This document shows, in pieces, positions 17,555-26,394 of a DNA stretch of 64,000 nucleotides. The stretch is taken from the NCBI RefSeq assembly GCF_010548275.1, contig NZ_JAAGLT010000004.1:1-64000 (forward strand), in the 5' to 3' direction. A model generated the notes under the pieces. The model worked only from the letters and a program-made list of their open reading frames with translations. It had not been told where the DNA came from and searched no databases. Numbering within the stretch: position 1 is the first letter of the stretch; every line of letters starts with the position of its first letter. The stretch is from Streptomyces sp. SID12488 (lineage in GTDB: Bacteria; Actinomycetota; Actinomycetes; Streptomycetales; Streptomycetaceae). Both the position numbers and the translations under genes were made by a program.

Positions 17555-17998
17555 ATGACGGCAACGGCGAACGATCAGCGGACCGGTCGCGCGGTGGCTG
17601 GTGAGGAATTGTTCGAGAGCCTCGCCCACTTCGTGGTCATCCACAATGGGCAGTCTGCCGAGCGCGCGGAGCGGATCGCGGATCAGGCGGTTGCGTTCCT
17701 GGTCGCGGCGGCCACCGCCACCGTTCCCATGGTCCCGTCCGATGACGTGGACCTCGGTCTCCATGCGCTCATCCTGCACACGAAGGAGTACGCAGCGCTG
17801 TGTGAGCAGTACGCGGGCCGCTTCCTGCACCACAACCCGAAGCTGGGTGGAGGTGCCCGCGACGCGGAGATGGTCGCCGCCTCGGCACGCGCCATGAAGG
17901 CGGCCGGGTTCATGGTCTTTGACGACCTGTGGACCGTGAACGGCGTGAATCTCGCGCAGTGCGACTCGGACTGCGGCCGACCGTACGGTCAGGCGTAG
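17555..17998 (+). CDS. Conserved-type AICE hypothetical protein
   Basis: A 147-residue mostly helical protein, with ELFESLAHFVVIHNGQSAERAERIADQAVAFL near the N-terminus and a C-terminal DDLWTVNGVNLAQCDSDCG motif with a CxxxC pair. Comparable small proteins with a terminal C..CG element occur in Streptomyces integrative elements, but no function is known to me. ATG 17555 is preceded by GGGAG at good spacing. The following 70 bp lead into the kinase-like gene, probably in the same transcript. Confidence 0.65.
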   Translation: MTATANDQRTGRAVAGEELFESLAHFVVIHNGQSAERAERIADQAVAFLVAAATATVPMVPSDDVDLGLHALILHTKEYAALCEQYAGRFLHHNPKLGGGARDAEMVAASARAMKAAGFMVFDDLWTVNGVNLAQCDSDCGRPYGQA

Positions 17999-18068
17999 CA
18001 CACGACAACAGCGACGCGGCCGGCCTCAGCTCGTGGTCGGCCGCGCTCGCCTGGAAGGAGAAGAGACG

Positions 18069-18905
18069 TTGCCCGGCTCAACCCCTGAACTGCCGATCGT
18101 GGTGCTCGACGCACTCATGCCCACGACTCAGCGCATGGTCATCAACCGTCGGGGCTCCACGGTGTGGGAGGTGGAGAGCCACCGGGGCCACTACGCCGTG
18201 AAGATCGGCTATCCGATCGAGGCTACGGCCGACTGGCCTGCCCAACCTTGGACCGCGCTCGCGCCCGCGCGTGAGGGTGCCGTTCTGCTTCGCCTCGGCA
18301 TCGAGGGCATCGCGTACGGCGAATGGGAGCACGGCACGTGGAACTACCAGCCGTGGCACGAAGGGCCGGACCTGTACCGGCTGTGGGAGCGCTGCCGTAG
18401 GAAGGACTCGTCCATCGCGCCGGACACCAGCGAGGCGCTGGAATGCGTCACCGCACTGGCCGAACTCCACGCCAAAGGCTGGGCACATGGCGACGTGCAG
18501 CCCGCCCACTTCATCATCGGGCCGGAACGAACACACCTCATCGACCTCGCCCTTGCCCGTGGCGGCCATGTACCCGAGGGGCACGACTTCCCGTTCCGCG
18601 GCTGCCTCGTCCACTACGAAGCACCGGAGATCGCGCGCAGTGTGCTCGACACCGGGGAAGCGGAGCCGACACCGGCAGCCGACGTCTACGCGCTCGGGGC
18701 CTCGCTGCTCATCTCCGCCACGGGCTGGCGGGCGGTCGATTACCCGGACGACGCTCCGCGCCCCGTGCAGCGAGAGGCAGTGGCCAACGGCCGACGTCGG
18801 CCCGTGAAAGTGCCCGGTGAGCTGGGCGAATTGGTCGACGCGATGCTCAGTCATGCACCAGGGGATCGCCCCACCATCTCCGAGGTGGTCAAAGCCCTGA
18901 CCTGA
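18069..18905 (+). CDS. Protein kinase-like protein (atypical Ser/Thr kinase)
   Basis: A 278-residue cytosolic kinase-fold protein. YAVKIGY gives the VAIK lysine. GWAHGDVQPAHFIIG replaces the canonical HRDxKxxN by HGDxxPxxH, as in aminoglycoside-phosphotransferase-like and other atypical kinases. HLIDLALARGG replaces DFG, and ADVYALGASLL matches the DxWSxG helix. No transmembrane segment is present. Whether it is catalytically active is uncertain. The TTG start at 18069 is chosen from AAGGAG 8-9 nt upstream. A strong terminator follows at 18962. Confidence 0.8.
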   Translation: MPGSTPELPIVVLDALMPTTQRMVINRRGSTVWEVESHRGHYAVKIGYPIEATADWPAQPWTALAPAREGAVLLRLGIEGIAYGEWEHGTWNYQPWHEGPDLYRLWERCRRKDSSIAPDTSEALECVTALAELHAKGWAHGDVQPAHFIIGPERTHLIDLALARGGHVPEGHDFPFRGCLVHYEAPEIARSVLDTGEAEPTPAADVYALGASLLISATGWRAVDYPDDAPRPVQREAVANGRRRPVKVPGELGELVDAMLSHAPGDRPTISEVVKALT

Positions 18906-18961
18906 TCCCGAAAACCCGGTCCGCCTCGCGTCAGCAGAGCGCGCGGACGCCAACAACAAAA

Positions 18962-19007
18962 GACCGGACCACCCCTCAGCCTGGACAGCATTCCGGGTGG
19001 TCCGGTC
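18962..19007 (+). terminator. Terminator after the kinase-like gene
   Basis: GACCGGACCACCC (18962-18974) and GGGTGGTCCGGTC (18995-19007) form a perfect 13-bp stem with a 20-nt loop. It lies 56 bp beyond the kinase stop. Confidence 0.7.
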
Positions 19008-19618
19008 GTGGAAGCCCTGATCAGGACCCCGGTGCCGATGGTACCGGGGCGGTCGGCGTGCTCGGATTCGGGTGCGGCGACAACCCCCGTCAGCTGTTGT
19101 TGAGTTAGAGAGGACGGCGGTTGAACGCGGTCATTGGAAGCGCAGTTCTGACCTGCACCACCGAAAGTGAGCCAAGACGGCGAGTGCGCCGAACAAGCAC
19201 CCGTCACGTATGTCTCCAGCAACCCCGTACCGGCATCAGCCACGCTTCCCGGTTTCGAAACGACGGTCACCCGGACGGCGAGGTCGTGCGCGCTCGGGCT
19301 CGGCCTGGTCCTGGTCGTGGTCCTGGTGCTCGGGCTGGGCGAGTTGCTACCTGGCCTGGCTGTCTGCCTTGGCGTTGCTGCGCGCTGAGTGGCCGGGGGC
19401 CGCCGCAGCGGTGGCGGAGACAGGGAGCGGCGGCGGCCCGTGGCCGCCAGCGCGCGCGGCACGCCGTAGGCGGGCCGCCTTGATCCAGTAAAGAAACTCT
19501 GAACAGCACGCTGGGCAGCAGTCGATCAACCTGGGAGAGGCACGGATGCCGTGGGCAAGCCCTCGGCGGTTCGAGCAAGTGCGGCACGGAACGACGGCAC
19601 GTCGGCGAGCGGGGAGCG
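19008..19618. other. 611-bp region without a confident gene
   Basis: Several open frames overlap here without clear support. The best is GTG 19167 to 19388 (73 residues), with a Leu/Val/Gly-rich hydrophobic stretch (LGLGLVLVVVLVLGLGELL) that could be a membrane span. It lacks a ribosome site, and repetitive GC-rich sequence can mimic such segments. The region may carry the promoter of the coiled-coil ORF at 19619. Confidence 0.4.
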
Positions 19619-19846
19619 ATGACCGAGCACATACCGGACAACGAAATGGGGTCGACCAGCATTCAGGTCGGGGACACGGATCAAGTAGTCGCGCTGATCG
19701 AGGAGATGCGGGCCATGGTCGTTCGCCTCAGTAGGGAGACCAGGGAGTTGCGAGAGGAAGTGGCCCAGCTCAGGACTACGGCTTCGGCTGCTGAGCTGCC
19801 TTCAGTTCCTCGACCTCGCGCCGCAGTTCCTGATGATCAGCGCTGA
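19619..19846 (+). CDS. Small coiled-coil protein
   Basis: A 75-residue protein with an uninterrupted heptad region (VVALIEEMRAMVVRLSRETRELREEVAQLR). GGGGAG precedes ATG 19619 by 3-5 nt. It is convergent with the GntR regulator gene and overlaps its 3' end by 71 bp. The heptad ETRELREEVAQLR resembles DHQELRREVEELK at the C-terminus of that regulator. An interaction between the two coiled coils is an inference, not shown. Confidence 0.5.
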   Translation: MTEHIPDNEMGSTSIQVGDTDQVVALIEEMRAMVVRLSRETRELREEVAQLRTTASAAELPSVPRPRAAVPDDQR

Positions 19847-20267
19847 GGGCACGGATCTCGTCACGTAGTGCGGTGAGTACTTCGGTAAGGGTGGTCCCGG
19901 CGTCTGCGGCAGCTTCGGTGTCGTCGGGGCCACCCTCGCCCGGCTCGGCCTGGCCTGGCTTCTCGTCCCTGTTCGCCAAGTACCAAACCGGAGCGGTGTA
20001 GTTCGCCGAGGGCTCCCCGCCGGCGTTGTGGTCCGCAACGAAGCTGCCCCGACCATGGATCGTGTAGATCAGGCCTTCGTCCCGCAGCACGTTGAGCGCG
20101 GACCTCGCGGTCATGTTGGCCACGCCGAAGCGTTCCTGTAGCTCGCGGATGGACGGCATCTGCTCGCCCGGCTTGATCCGCCCCTGCAAAATGTCGCGCC
20201 GAATCTCGTCGGCAGCGTGCTGATACGGCGGCCGGCGGTCCTGCTTGCTCTCTGGCGCGGGGCTCAT
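19776..20267 (-). CDS. GntR-family regulator (KorSA-like) with C-terminal coiled coil
   Basis: A 163-residue protein with an N-terminal winged HTH of the GntR type (PPYQHAADEIRRDILQGRIKPGEQMPSIRELQERFGVANMTARSALNVLRDEGLIYTIHGRGSFVA). Instead of a ligand domain it has a linker and a C-terminal heptad segment (EVLTALRDEIRALSADHQELRREVEEL). KorSA-type GntR proteins repress transfer and replication genes in pSAM2-type AICEs. ATG at 20265-20267 is favoured because the HTH domain begins directly after it. The open frame extends 48 bp upstream. A palindromic operator lies 43 bp upstream. Confidence 0.87.
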   Translation of the reverse strand: MSPAPESKQDRRPPYQHAADEIRRDILQGRIKPGEQMPSIRELQERFGVANMTARSALNVLRDEGLIYTIHGRGSFVADHNAGGEPSANYTAPVWYLANRDEKPGQAEPGEGGPDDTEAAADAGTTLTEVLTALRDEIRALSADHQELRREVEELKAAQQPKP

Positions 20268-20309
20268 TGCCCAAGAGTAGCGATTTTTAGCACCCCTAGC
20301 ACACCCCAC

Positions 20310-20330
20310 TGACATAGGTGGCCTATGTCA
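20310..20330. promoter_or_regulatory. Inverted-repeat operator for the GntR regulator
   Basis: TGACATAGG (20310-20318) and CCTATGTCA (20322-20330) form a perfect inverted repeat separated by 3 nt. It lies between the divergent regulator (minus) and the rep/transfer operon (plus). Related half-sites (GACACCTAG, CTGCTAGGTC) occur within the next 40 bp. Likely autoregulatory and controlling the operon. Confidence 0.65.
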
Positions 20331-20356
20331 GCTGACACCTAGCTCACCCGATTCAC

Positions 20357-20385
20357 TTGACACTGCTAGGTCTGCTATGTTCAAT
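20357..20385 (+). promoter_or_regulatory. Promoter of the AICE replication/transfer operon
   Basis: TTGACA at 20357-20362 is followed after 17 nt by TTCAAT at 20380-20385, a good housekeeping-type promoter. The first gene starts at 20439. It is close enough to the operator at 20310 to be repressed by the GntR protein. Confidence 0.55.
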
Positions 20386-20438
20386 GGAGAGCACGCCCCA
20401 CCGCCCTGGTGGAGCGCAGTCGAGAGGAATCAACTCCC

Positions 20439-20789
20439 ATGGCACGCATCCGTGTTGGCCTGCTCCCCACCTCTTCGTTCATGGTCGGCACCCTGCCGGT
20501 GCCGAAGTACGCGGACCAGGAGAAGACGCAGTTCGCCACCGACCGTGAGACCGGCGCGAAGCTCTACACGATCACCCTCTTCTTCATGGAGGAGGACCGC
20601 GCCGAGGCTCTGAAGATCACCGTTCCGGAAACCGGTCTGCCCAACGGGCTCCGGCCGGGTGTCCCGGTCATGCCGGTGGAGCTGTTCGCCACTCCGTGGG
20701 CGCGCATCTTCAACGGCTCGCTCTCGGACGGCATCGCCTACCGCGCGGGCCGACTGGACCTGGTGGCCCCGGCCGCTGAGGCTGCGTGA
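20439..20789 (+). CDS. AICE conserved hypothetical protein, first gene of transfer operon
   Basis: A 116-residue beta-rich protein (MARIRVGLLPTSSFMVGTLPVPKYADQ ... ITLFFMEEDRAEALKITVPETG ... GIAYRAGRLDLVAP). It matches in pattern a small protein commonly encoded ahead of Spd/Tra genes in Streptomyces elements, possibly OB-like, but function is not established. ATG 20439 follows GAGAGGA at about 11 nt; an in-frame ATG at 20409 has no site. Its stop overlaps the next GTG start. Confidence 0.7.
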   Translation: MARIRVGLLPTSSFMVGTLPVPKYADQEKTQFATDRETGAKLYTITLFFMEEDRAEALKITVPETGLPNGLRPGVPVMPVELFATPWARIFNGSLSDGIAYRAGRLDLVAPAAEAA

Positions 20790-20998
20790 GCGGCAGCGCT
20801 TTCCGGTTCGGCGCTGAGCGCAGCTACCCGCTGCCTCACGCCGGGCCGGGTGCCCAGTTCACCGAATCACTCGTGACCTCGGTGGCGGCCCTGCTCGTCG
20901 CCTACGGCTACCCCCGCCTCGACACGTCGGCGGACCGGGCGGCCCTCGAATCGGCCCTCGCGGCCTTCCTCTACAACCCGCTGGAGAGTCACAGATGA
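20786..20998 (+). CDS. Small AICE protein coupled to the translocase gene
   Basis: A 70-residue protein beginning at GTG 20786, which overlaps the preceding TGA. Its own stop overlaps the ATG of the TraSA-like gene (ATGA). It is mildly hydrophobic in the middle (LVTSVAALLVAYGYP) but not clearly a membrane segment. Coupling on both sides argues that it is real and acts with transfer genes. No family recognised. Confidence 0.65.
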   Translation: MSGSAFRFGAERSYPLPHAGPGAQFTESLVTSVAALLVAYGYPRLDTSADRAALESALAAFLYNPLESHR

Positions 20999-22401
20999 AG
21001 GATCCGAACGCCCCTGCGCAAGGGATCTTCGGTCAAGTCCCGCTCGTCGTCGCCCTGGTGCTCGCCGTGTTCGCCGGATGGGCGGTCTGGTGGGTAGTCC
21101 GCTACGTTCGCGCCGACGCCATGACCCGGCAGTCCATACGGCAGGCCATACGCGTGCGGTGGGGCTGGAAGCGGCTCGCACCGATGCTCAAGCTGTCGGC
21201 CACGGACAAGACCCCAACCGCCCTGGCGTCACTGGCGAACACGAACGGCAAGCCCATCAAGCCGCGTGTCCTCATCCCCACTCTGAAGGTGAAGCACGAC
21301 GCGTACGGAGTGATCGCGCGGGCACAGTGCCTGCCTGGCGTCGGTCTCCAGCAATTCCAGAAGGCGGCCCCGCACCTCGCGGACGCCTGGCGCTGCACAC
21401 GAGTGGCGGTCACCCAGGACAAGCCTGGGCAGGTCCTCATCCGGGGTGTGCGACTGGACCCACTGAAGTTCCCCACCGAGCACCACCCGACGGGTGATCC
21501 TCCGGAGGAGACAGCCCAGTGGGATCTGGGCCTGGACGAGTACGCGCAACCCGTGTCCGTGAACCTCACGCAGGTCCCCGGTGTCACCGTGGCCGGCCTT
21601 CCCGGCTTCGGCAAGACCAGCCTGATCAACCGGCTCCTCTCCGACTGGGCACCCTCGCCCGCAGTGCAGTTCGCCTGCGCGGACGGCAAAGTGTCAGCTG
21701 CGTACGAAGGTGACTACGCGGACTGGGTCCAGCGCATGTTCGCCTTCGTGGGCGATGACCTGGAAGAGGCCAACAAGCTGTTCCGGCAACTCGTGGAGCT
21801 GCGCCGCGCCCGGTCGGCATCGGTGCGCCGGGTACTCGGGGTGAAGTCCATGTGGGACATCGGCCCTTCCGAGAGCTGGCCCCTGGTCGTGCTGATCGTC
21901 GACGAAGCGCACACCTACTTCCGCGACCACAAGGGAAGCGACCAGGAGACGAAGAAGCTGGCCGCACTCGCCGCCGAGAACGCCCGGCTCGTGGAAGACC
22001 TGGTGAAGAAGGGCCGGTCCGTAGGACTGCTCGTCATCCTCACCACTCAGAAGTCCACGGGCGACGCGATACCCACCTTCATCCGCGACGTGTGCCCCGT
22101 GGGCCTGAGCTTCGCCCAGAAGACCGCCGAAGCCGCCGTGGCCGCTCTCGGTGACGAGATCCGGGAATGGCCGGACGCCAACCCCATCAACCTCCAGGAC
22201 CCCACCTACGTCGGCGTCGCGTCGATGAACCACCAGTCGCAACCCGGCTTCACTCGCATTCGTACGCCCTACGTACCCGACGCGGAAGCGGCTCGCATCG
22301 CCGAAGAGACGGCGAACCTCACCATCGACCCATCGACCCTGCTGGCAGCCTTTATCGGCCCTCGCACGACGGACGTGGATCTCACGAAGCTCGACGCCTG
22401 A
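20995..22401 (+). CDS. TraSA-like FtsK/SpoIIIE DNA translocase
   Basis: A 468-residue transfer protein. An N-terminal membrane segment (VPLVVALVLAVFAGWAVWWVV) precedes a RecA-like motor with Walker A GLPGFGKTSL and Walker B VVLIVDEAH, followed by a sensor region VILTTQKSTGDAIP. Proteins of this class form a hexameric pump that moves double-stranded element DNA between mycelia during conjugation in Streptomyces, so one protein largely suffices for transfer. The terminal wHTH of cellular FtsK is absent. ATG overlaps the upstream stop. It appears intact. Confidence 0.92.
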   Translation: MKDPNAPAQGIFGQVPLVVALVLAVFAGWAVWWVVRYVRADAMTRQSIRQAIRVRWGWKRLAPMLKLSATDKTPTALASLANTNGKPIKPRVLIPTLKVKHDAYGVIARAQCLPGVGLQQFQKAAPHLADAWRCTRVAVTQDKPGQVLIRGVRLDPLKFPTEHHPTGDPPEETAQWDLGLDEYAQPVSVNLTQVPGVTVAGLPGFGKTSLINRLLSDWAPSPAVQFACADGKVSAAYEGDYADWVQRMFAFVGDDLEEANKLFRQLVELRRARSASVRRVLGVKSMWDIGPSESWPLVVLIVDEAHTYFRDHKGSDQETKKLAALAAENARLVEDLVKKGRSVGLLVILTTQKSTGDAIPTFIRDVCPVGLSFAQKTAEAAVAALGDEIREWPDANPINLQDPTYVGVASMNHQSQPGFTRIRTPYVPDAEAARIAEETANLTIDPSTLLAAFIGPRTTDVDLTKLDA

Positions 22402-22458
22402 GCAGGTCGCCCACCGCCTCGCACGTTCCCGACACCTCAGGAGAGGGGGTGAAAACTC

Positions 22459-23163
22459 ATGACAGAAGACCGGATCACCCAGCGCACGATCACCGCCGTC
22501 ATGATCGTCATTGCCGCGCTGGCGTTCGTCTTCTCCTTCGGCAACGTCTGGTCCCTCGCCCTGCGGCTCGGCGTCCCCGGCCCGATCGCACCGCTCATCG
22601 CCCCGATGGTGGACCTCTCCGTGGTCGGCCTTCTGGTCGCCCTGCGGTATCTCTCCCTGCGCGGACTGCCCGCCGAACAAATGACGGCCGCCAACCGACT
22701 CATGCACTTCTCCGGACTGCTGACCCTGGCCCTCAACGTCGCGGAACCGATCGTCGCCGGACACTACGGCCGCGCCGCAGTCGACGCGGTGGCCCCGCTG
22801 CTGCTCCTCGGCTGGGGTGCCGTCGGCCCGCAGCTCCTCCGCGCCTTCAACACCGTCGCTCACTCGGCCCTACCGGCTTCCATGCCGAACGAGATCGAGT
22901 CGGATCCTGAGACGGCTTCTGACGTACTCCGCCCTGCGGTGCCTCTCACCATTCCGGCCCCCGCCCCGGCCTCGGTCGCTCCTCACGTGGCCCCGACTCC
23001 TGCCTCGCCTGCGGTCAAGGTGCCTGAGCCGCTGCTGACCGAAGCACGCTCCATCGCCACGTCCCACCACACCGAGCACGGCGAACCGATCACGGCGGCC
23101 CAGCTCAAGGTGCGACTCGGGATCGGCATGCCGATGGCCACCGCGCTGCACGCCGCTCTTTAG
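22459..23163 (+). CDS. Spd-like DUF2637 membrane protein with C-terminal DNA-binding-like domain
   Basis: A 234-residue protein with about four N-terminal transmembrane helices (ITAVMIVIAALAFVFSFGNVW; PLIAPMVDLSVVGLLVALRYL; HFSGLLTLALNVAEPIVAG; VAPLLLLGWGAVGPQLL). A Pro-rich linker leads to a C-terminal segment that looks like a small HTH (GEPITAAQLKVRLGIGMPMATALHAAL). DUF2637/Spd proteins assist spread of element DNA within the recipient mycelium. AGGAGAGGGGG precedes ATG 22459. Confidence 0.85.
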   Translation: MTEDRITQRTITAVMIVIAALAFVFSFGNVWSLALRLGVPGPIAPLIAPMVDLSVVGLLVALRYLSLRGLPAEQMTAANRLMHFSGLLTLALNVAEPIVAGHYGRAAVDAVAPLLLLGWGAVGPQLLRAFNTVAHSALPASMPNEIESDPETASDVLRPAVPLTIPAPAPASVAPHVAPTPASPAVKVPEPLLTEARSIATSHHTEHGEPITAAQLKVRLGIGMPMATALHAAL

Positions 23164-23314
23164 CACCACCCCCTTCCGCCGGCCGCTCCGCCACTTCCCA
23201 CCACCGCCCGCCCCTGGGCCCGCCTTGCCATGCCTGCGGGCAGCAGCCCGAGCGCACTGAATCGCTGCTGCCCGCAGGGCCCACCCTCGTGCCAGAAGGG
23301 ACACCCCGCCACCC

Positions 23315-24778
23315 ATGCGCCGCCCCCTCGACCTGCGCCACGTCATCAGCCCCGGTCTGCGGGACCTGGTCGAACTGGCCAACACCGACAACTTCGACCG
23401 AGTCACCGAACAGGTCCGCGACCTGCGGGGCTGCACCAGCCCGGTCAACCTGCACGGCTGGACGATCACCACCGACCAGACCACCAACCAAGTGGTCCGC
23501 TCCTACCGCTCCGAGGACGAACCCACCGGTCGTCTCCTCACCACCTGCGGCAACCGCCGTGCCTCCCGCTGCCCTGCCTGCTCCCGCCTCTACGCCGCCG
23601 ACACCTACCACCTGATCAAGGCCGGACTGTCCGGCGGCAAGAACGTCGCCGAAACCGTCCGCGACCACCCCCGCGCCTTCGTCACCCTCACCGCCCCCTC
23701 CTTCGGCCCCGTCCACAACCGCCCCACAACCGACGCGGGCAAGCCCCGCCCCTGCTCATGCGGCGACAGCCACGCCCAGGACGCTCCCGAACTCGGCACC
23801 CCACTGCGCCCGGCACGCTACGACTACAGCGGTGCCGTGCTGTGGAACGCCCACGCCGGGGCCCTGTGGGCACGCTTCACAACCTACCTGCGCCGCGCCC
23901 TCGCCGAGCACCTCGGCATGACACAGAAGGCACTCAACACGGCCCTCCGTATCTCCTTCGCCAAGGTCGCCGAGTACCAACAGCGGGGCTTGGTCCACTT
24001 CCACGCGGTCGTCCGCTTCGACGGTCCCGACGGCCACACCACCGCGCCTCCGGCCTGGGCCACCTTCGACGCCCTCCGAGTCGCCGTCGGCCTGGCGGTC
24101 GAACGTGCCCGGCTCATCGTCGATTCGGACGCGGTCGGCGAACGCGTCATCCGGTGGGGCGACCGCTTCAAGGTGGATCAGATCTCGGCCTTGGGAGACG
24201 GCGAACTCACGGATGCCAAGGTCGCCGGTTACGTCGCCAAGTACGCCACCAAGAACGCCGAGGGCGCGGGCACCGTGGACCGCACCCTCGTATGCCGCCC
24301 CTGCACCGGACGCGGCTACGTACGCGGCCCCGACGGCTTCCGCGACCTGTGCGAGGACTGCGACGGCACCGGCCAAGCCGAACCCCTCACCAACCTCGCC
24401 GTCCAGCAACACGCCCGGCAGATGATCCGCACCGCCTGGGCACTCGGCCACCTCCCCGAATTCGCCCACCTCAAGCTCTGGAAGTGGGCCCACATGCTCG
24501 GCTTCCGCGGCCACTTCTCCAGCAAATCCCGCGCCTACTCGACCACCCTCGGCGCACTCCGCGACGTACGCCGCGCCTGGCGCACCGCTCAGGCCGCAGC
24601 CGCCCGCGTCCGGGCCGGCCTTCCGATCGACGACGAGAACACCACTCTCGTCACCGCCTCCTCGTGGACCTACCTCAGCAGCGGCTACCGCCCCGGCGAG
24701 GAACTCCTCGCCGCCCAGGTCCGCCACGACCGGGCCTATACCGAACACCTCAAGTCCGAAGGAGCACCCTGGCTGTGA
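23315..24778 (+). CDS. RepSA-like rolling-circle replication initiator
   Basis: A 487-residue Rep protein of the pSAM2 type. It has an early zinc-binding cluster (CGNRRASRCPACSRLY), an HUH motif in GLVHFHAVVRF for metal, and YVAKYATK with the candidate nicking tyrosine. A second Cys-rich segment follows (CRPCTGRGY ... CEDCDGTG). Such proteins nick the double-strand origin and start replication of the excised circle. ATG 23315 has a weak GAAGGGA upstream. The stop overlaps the GTG start of xis, so rep, xis and int form one coupled set. Confidence 0.9.
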   Translation: MRRPLDLRHVISPGLRDLVELANTDNFDRVTEQVRDLRGCTSPVNLHGWTITTDQTTNQVVRSYRSEDEPTGRLLTTCGNRRASRCPACSRLYAADTYHLIKAGLSGGKNVAETVRDHPRAFVTLTAPSFGPVHNRPTTDAGKPRPCSCGDSHAQDAPELGTPLRPARYDYSGAVLWNAHAGALWARFTTYLRRALAEHLGMTQKALNTALRISFAKVAEYQQRGLVHFHAVVRFDGPDGHTTAPPAWATFDALRVAVGLAVERARLIVDSDAVGERVIRWGDRFKVDQISALGDGELTDAKVAGYVAKYATKNAEGAGTVDRTLVCRPCTGRGYVRGPDGFRDLCEDCDGTGQAEPLTNLAVQQHARQMIRTAWALGHLPEFAHLKLWKWAHMLGFRGHFSSKSRAYSTTLGALRDVRRAWRTAQAAAARVRAGLPIDDENTTLVTASSWTYLSSGYRPGEELLAAQVRHDRAYTEHLKSEGAPWL

Positions 24779-24981
24779 CCACTCCGACCACCGCCGACAA
24801 GCGAACGCTGACGCTGGTCGAAGCACTCGCTGAGATCAGGGTCTCCCGCGCCGCCTTCTACCGAATGCGTGCACGCGGCCAGGCACCAAGGCACCTGAAA
24901 CTCCCCAACGGTCAGATACGTATCCGCCGGGCCGACCTCGACGCCTGGTTCGACGGCTGCGAGGTGCAGGAAGCGTGCTGA
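24775..24981 (+). CDS. xis: Excisionase (Xis), MerR/HTH_17 type
   Basis: A 68-residue protein with a single helix-turn-helix (TLVEALAEIRVSRAAFYRMRARGQAPRHLKLPNGQIRIRRADLDAWF) of the BldC/excisionase family. It would bend attachment DNA and direct the integrase toward excision. GTG 24775 overlaps the rep stop, and its stop overlaps the integrase GTG. GGAG lies 10 nt upstream. Confidence 0.92.
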   Translation: MTTPTTADKRTLTLVEALAEIRVSRAAFYRMRARGQAPRHLKLPNGQIRIRRADLDAWFDGCEVQEAC

Positions 24982-26378
24982 CCTACGACGTTCAGATCTG
25001 GGGCATCCGGAAGCGGCCCAACCGTGCGGCGGCCCACCAACTCCGCTGGCGCGTCGGTCCCCGCCCCTTCTCCAAGAGCTACAAGATCAAGGCCCAGGCC
25101 GACGGGCGCCGTGCAGAACTGCTGACCGCCCTGCGCAACCGCGAGCAGTTCGACACTGAAACCGGCCTGCCTGCCTCGGAGGTCCAGGCGCTCAACTCCG
25201 CCACCTGGTACGCCCATACCCGCACGTACGCCGAGATGAAGTGGCCGAGCGCCTCGGCCAAGCACCGCGCGAGCATCGCTGACACGCTCGCCACCATCAC
25301 GCCGAAGCTGGTCAAGGACCAACGCGGGGCTCCGGCTCCGAAGGTGCTCCGGATCGCGCTCTACTCGTGGGTCTATCGGTTCGTCCTCGGCGATGACGGA
25401 ACACTGAGGCCGCGCCTCGACGTCGAAGAGCCGCCCGCCGACATCGTGGCCGCGCTGGACTGGATCGGCCGGAAGTCCGTGGACATCACCGACCTCAACA
25501 CGCCCTCGGTGGTCCGTACGGCACTCGACGCGCTGAAGCTGAAGCAGGACGGCACGGCCGCTGCCGAGAACACGGTGAACCGCAAGCGGACGGTCCTCAG
25601 CAACTGTCTCCGGTACGCGGTAGAGCGGGAGTTGCTGACGACCCTGCCCCTCGACAAGGTCGACTGGACCCCGCCCCAGACTGACGACGAGATCGACTTC
25701 CGGTTCGTCCCCGGCCCCAAGCTGGCGAAGGCACTGATCGACGCTGTTGGCGAGCAGGGCGAACGCGGACGACACCTGATGGCGTTCTTCGGCTGCCTCT
25801 ACTACGCGGCCAACCGCCCTGGTGAAGCGGCCGGTCTCCGTGCGGACGACTTCAGCCTTCCCGAGGACGGTTGGGGCGAAGTCCTGCTCTCCACAAGCAT
25901 GGCCCGAGTCGGCTCCGGCTGGACGGACACGGGGGAGTCGTTCGATACGCGCGGCCTGAAGAAGCGGGCCCGCAAGGCGACTCGGCCAGTTCCGATTCCG
26001 CCGGTTCTCGTGCGCCTGGTCCGCGAGCACATCAAGGAGTTCGGCACCGCCGAGGACGGCCGGCTCTTCCGCGCCGCCCAGGGTGGCCATCTCCTCTCCA
26101 AGGAGTACGGCGAAGCGTGGAAGGCGGCCCGGCTCACAGCGCTGACGGAGTCCGAGGCGGCCTCTCCACTGGCTGGCGTGCCGTACTCCCTGCGCCACGC
26201 GGGCGTCTCGCTCTGGCTTGAGTCCGGAGTCTCCCCGGCCGAGGTGGCACGCCGGGCGGGCCACAGCATCGCGGTCCTGTTCCGCTTCTACGCCAAGGCC
26301 ATTCACCGAAACCAGCAGCGCTCGAACGAACAAATCGAGCGGGCGCTTGAATCTGCGGAGAGGGTTGAAGGGCCGTAA
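24975..26378 (+). CDS. int: Tyrosine site-specific integrase
   Basis: A 467-residue tyrosine recombinase. The N-terminal arm-binding and core-binding regions are followed by the catalytic domain, with Arg I in YYAANRPGEAAGL, the HxxR-type box YSLRHAGVSLWLESGVSPAEVARRAGH and the nucleophile Tyr in FRFYAKAI. It catalyses recombination between attP and the tRNA-Ser attB, consistent with the adjacent tRNA gene and direct repeats. Start GTG 24975 overlaps the xis stop. It appears full-length and intact, so it might also act on the outer att copy. Confidence 0.95.
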   Translation: MLTYDVQIWGIRKRPNRAAAHQLRWRVGPRPFSKSYKIKAQADGRRAELLTALRNREQFDTETGLPASEVQALNSATWYAHTRTYAEMKWPSASAKHRASIADTLATITPKLVKDQRGAPAPKVLRIALYSWVYRFVLGDDGTLRPRLDVEEPPADIVAALDWIGRKSVDITDLNTPSVVRTALDALKLKQDGTAAAENTVNRKRTVLSNCLRYAVERELLTTLPLDKVDWTPPQTDDEIDFRFVPGPKLAKALIDAVGEQGERGRHLMAFFGCLYYAANRPGEAAGLRADDFSLPEDGWGEVLLSTSMARVGSGWTDTGESFDTRGLKKRARKATRPVPIPPVLVRLVREHIKEFGTAEDGRLFRAAQGGHLLSKEYGEAWKAARLTALTESEAASPLAGVPYSLRHAGVSLWLESGVSPAEVARRAGHSIAVLFRFYAKAIHRNQQRSNEQIERALESAERVEGP

Positions 26379-26394
26379 CTCTGGCACTCAGTAC

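Noticed and set aside
19167..19388. 73-aa hydrophobic ORF
   Set aside because: No ribosome site and the hydrophobic stretch lies in GC-rich repetitive sequence; not enough support.
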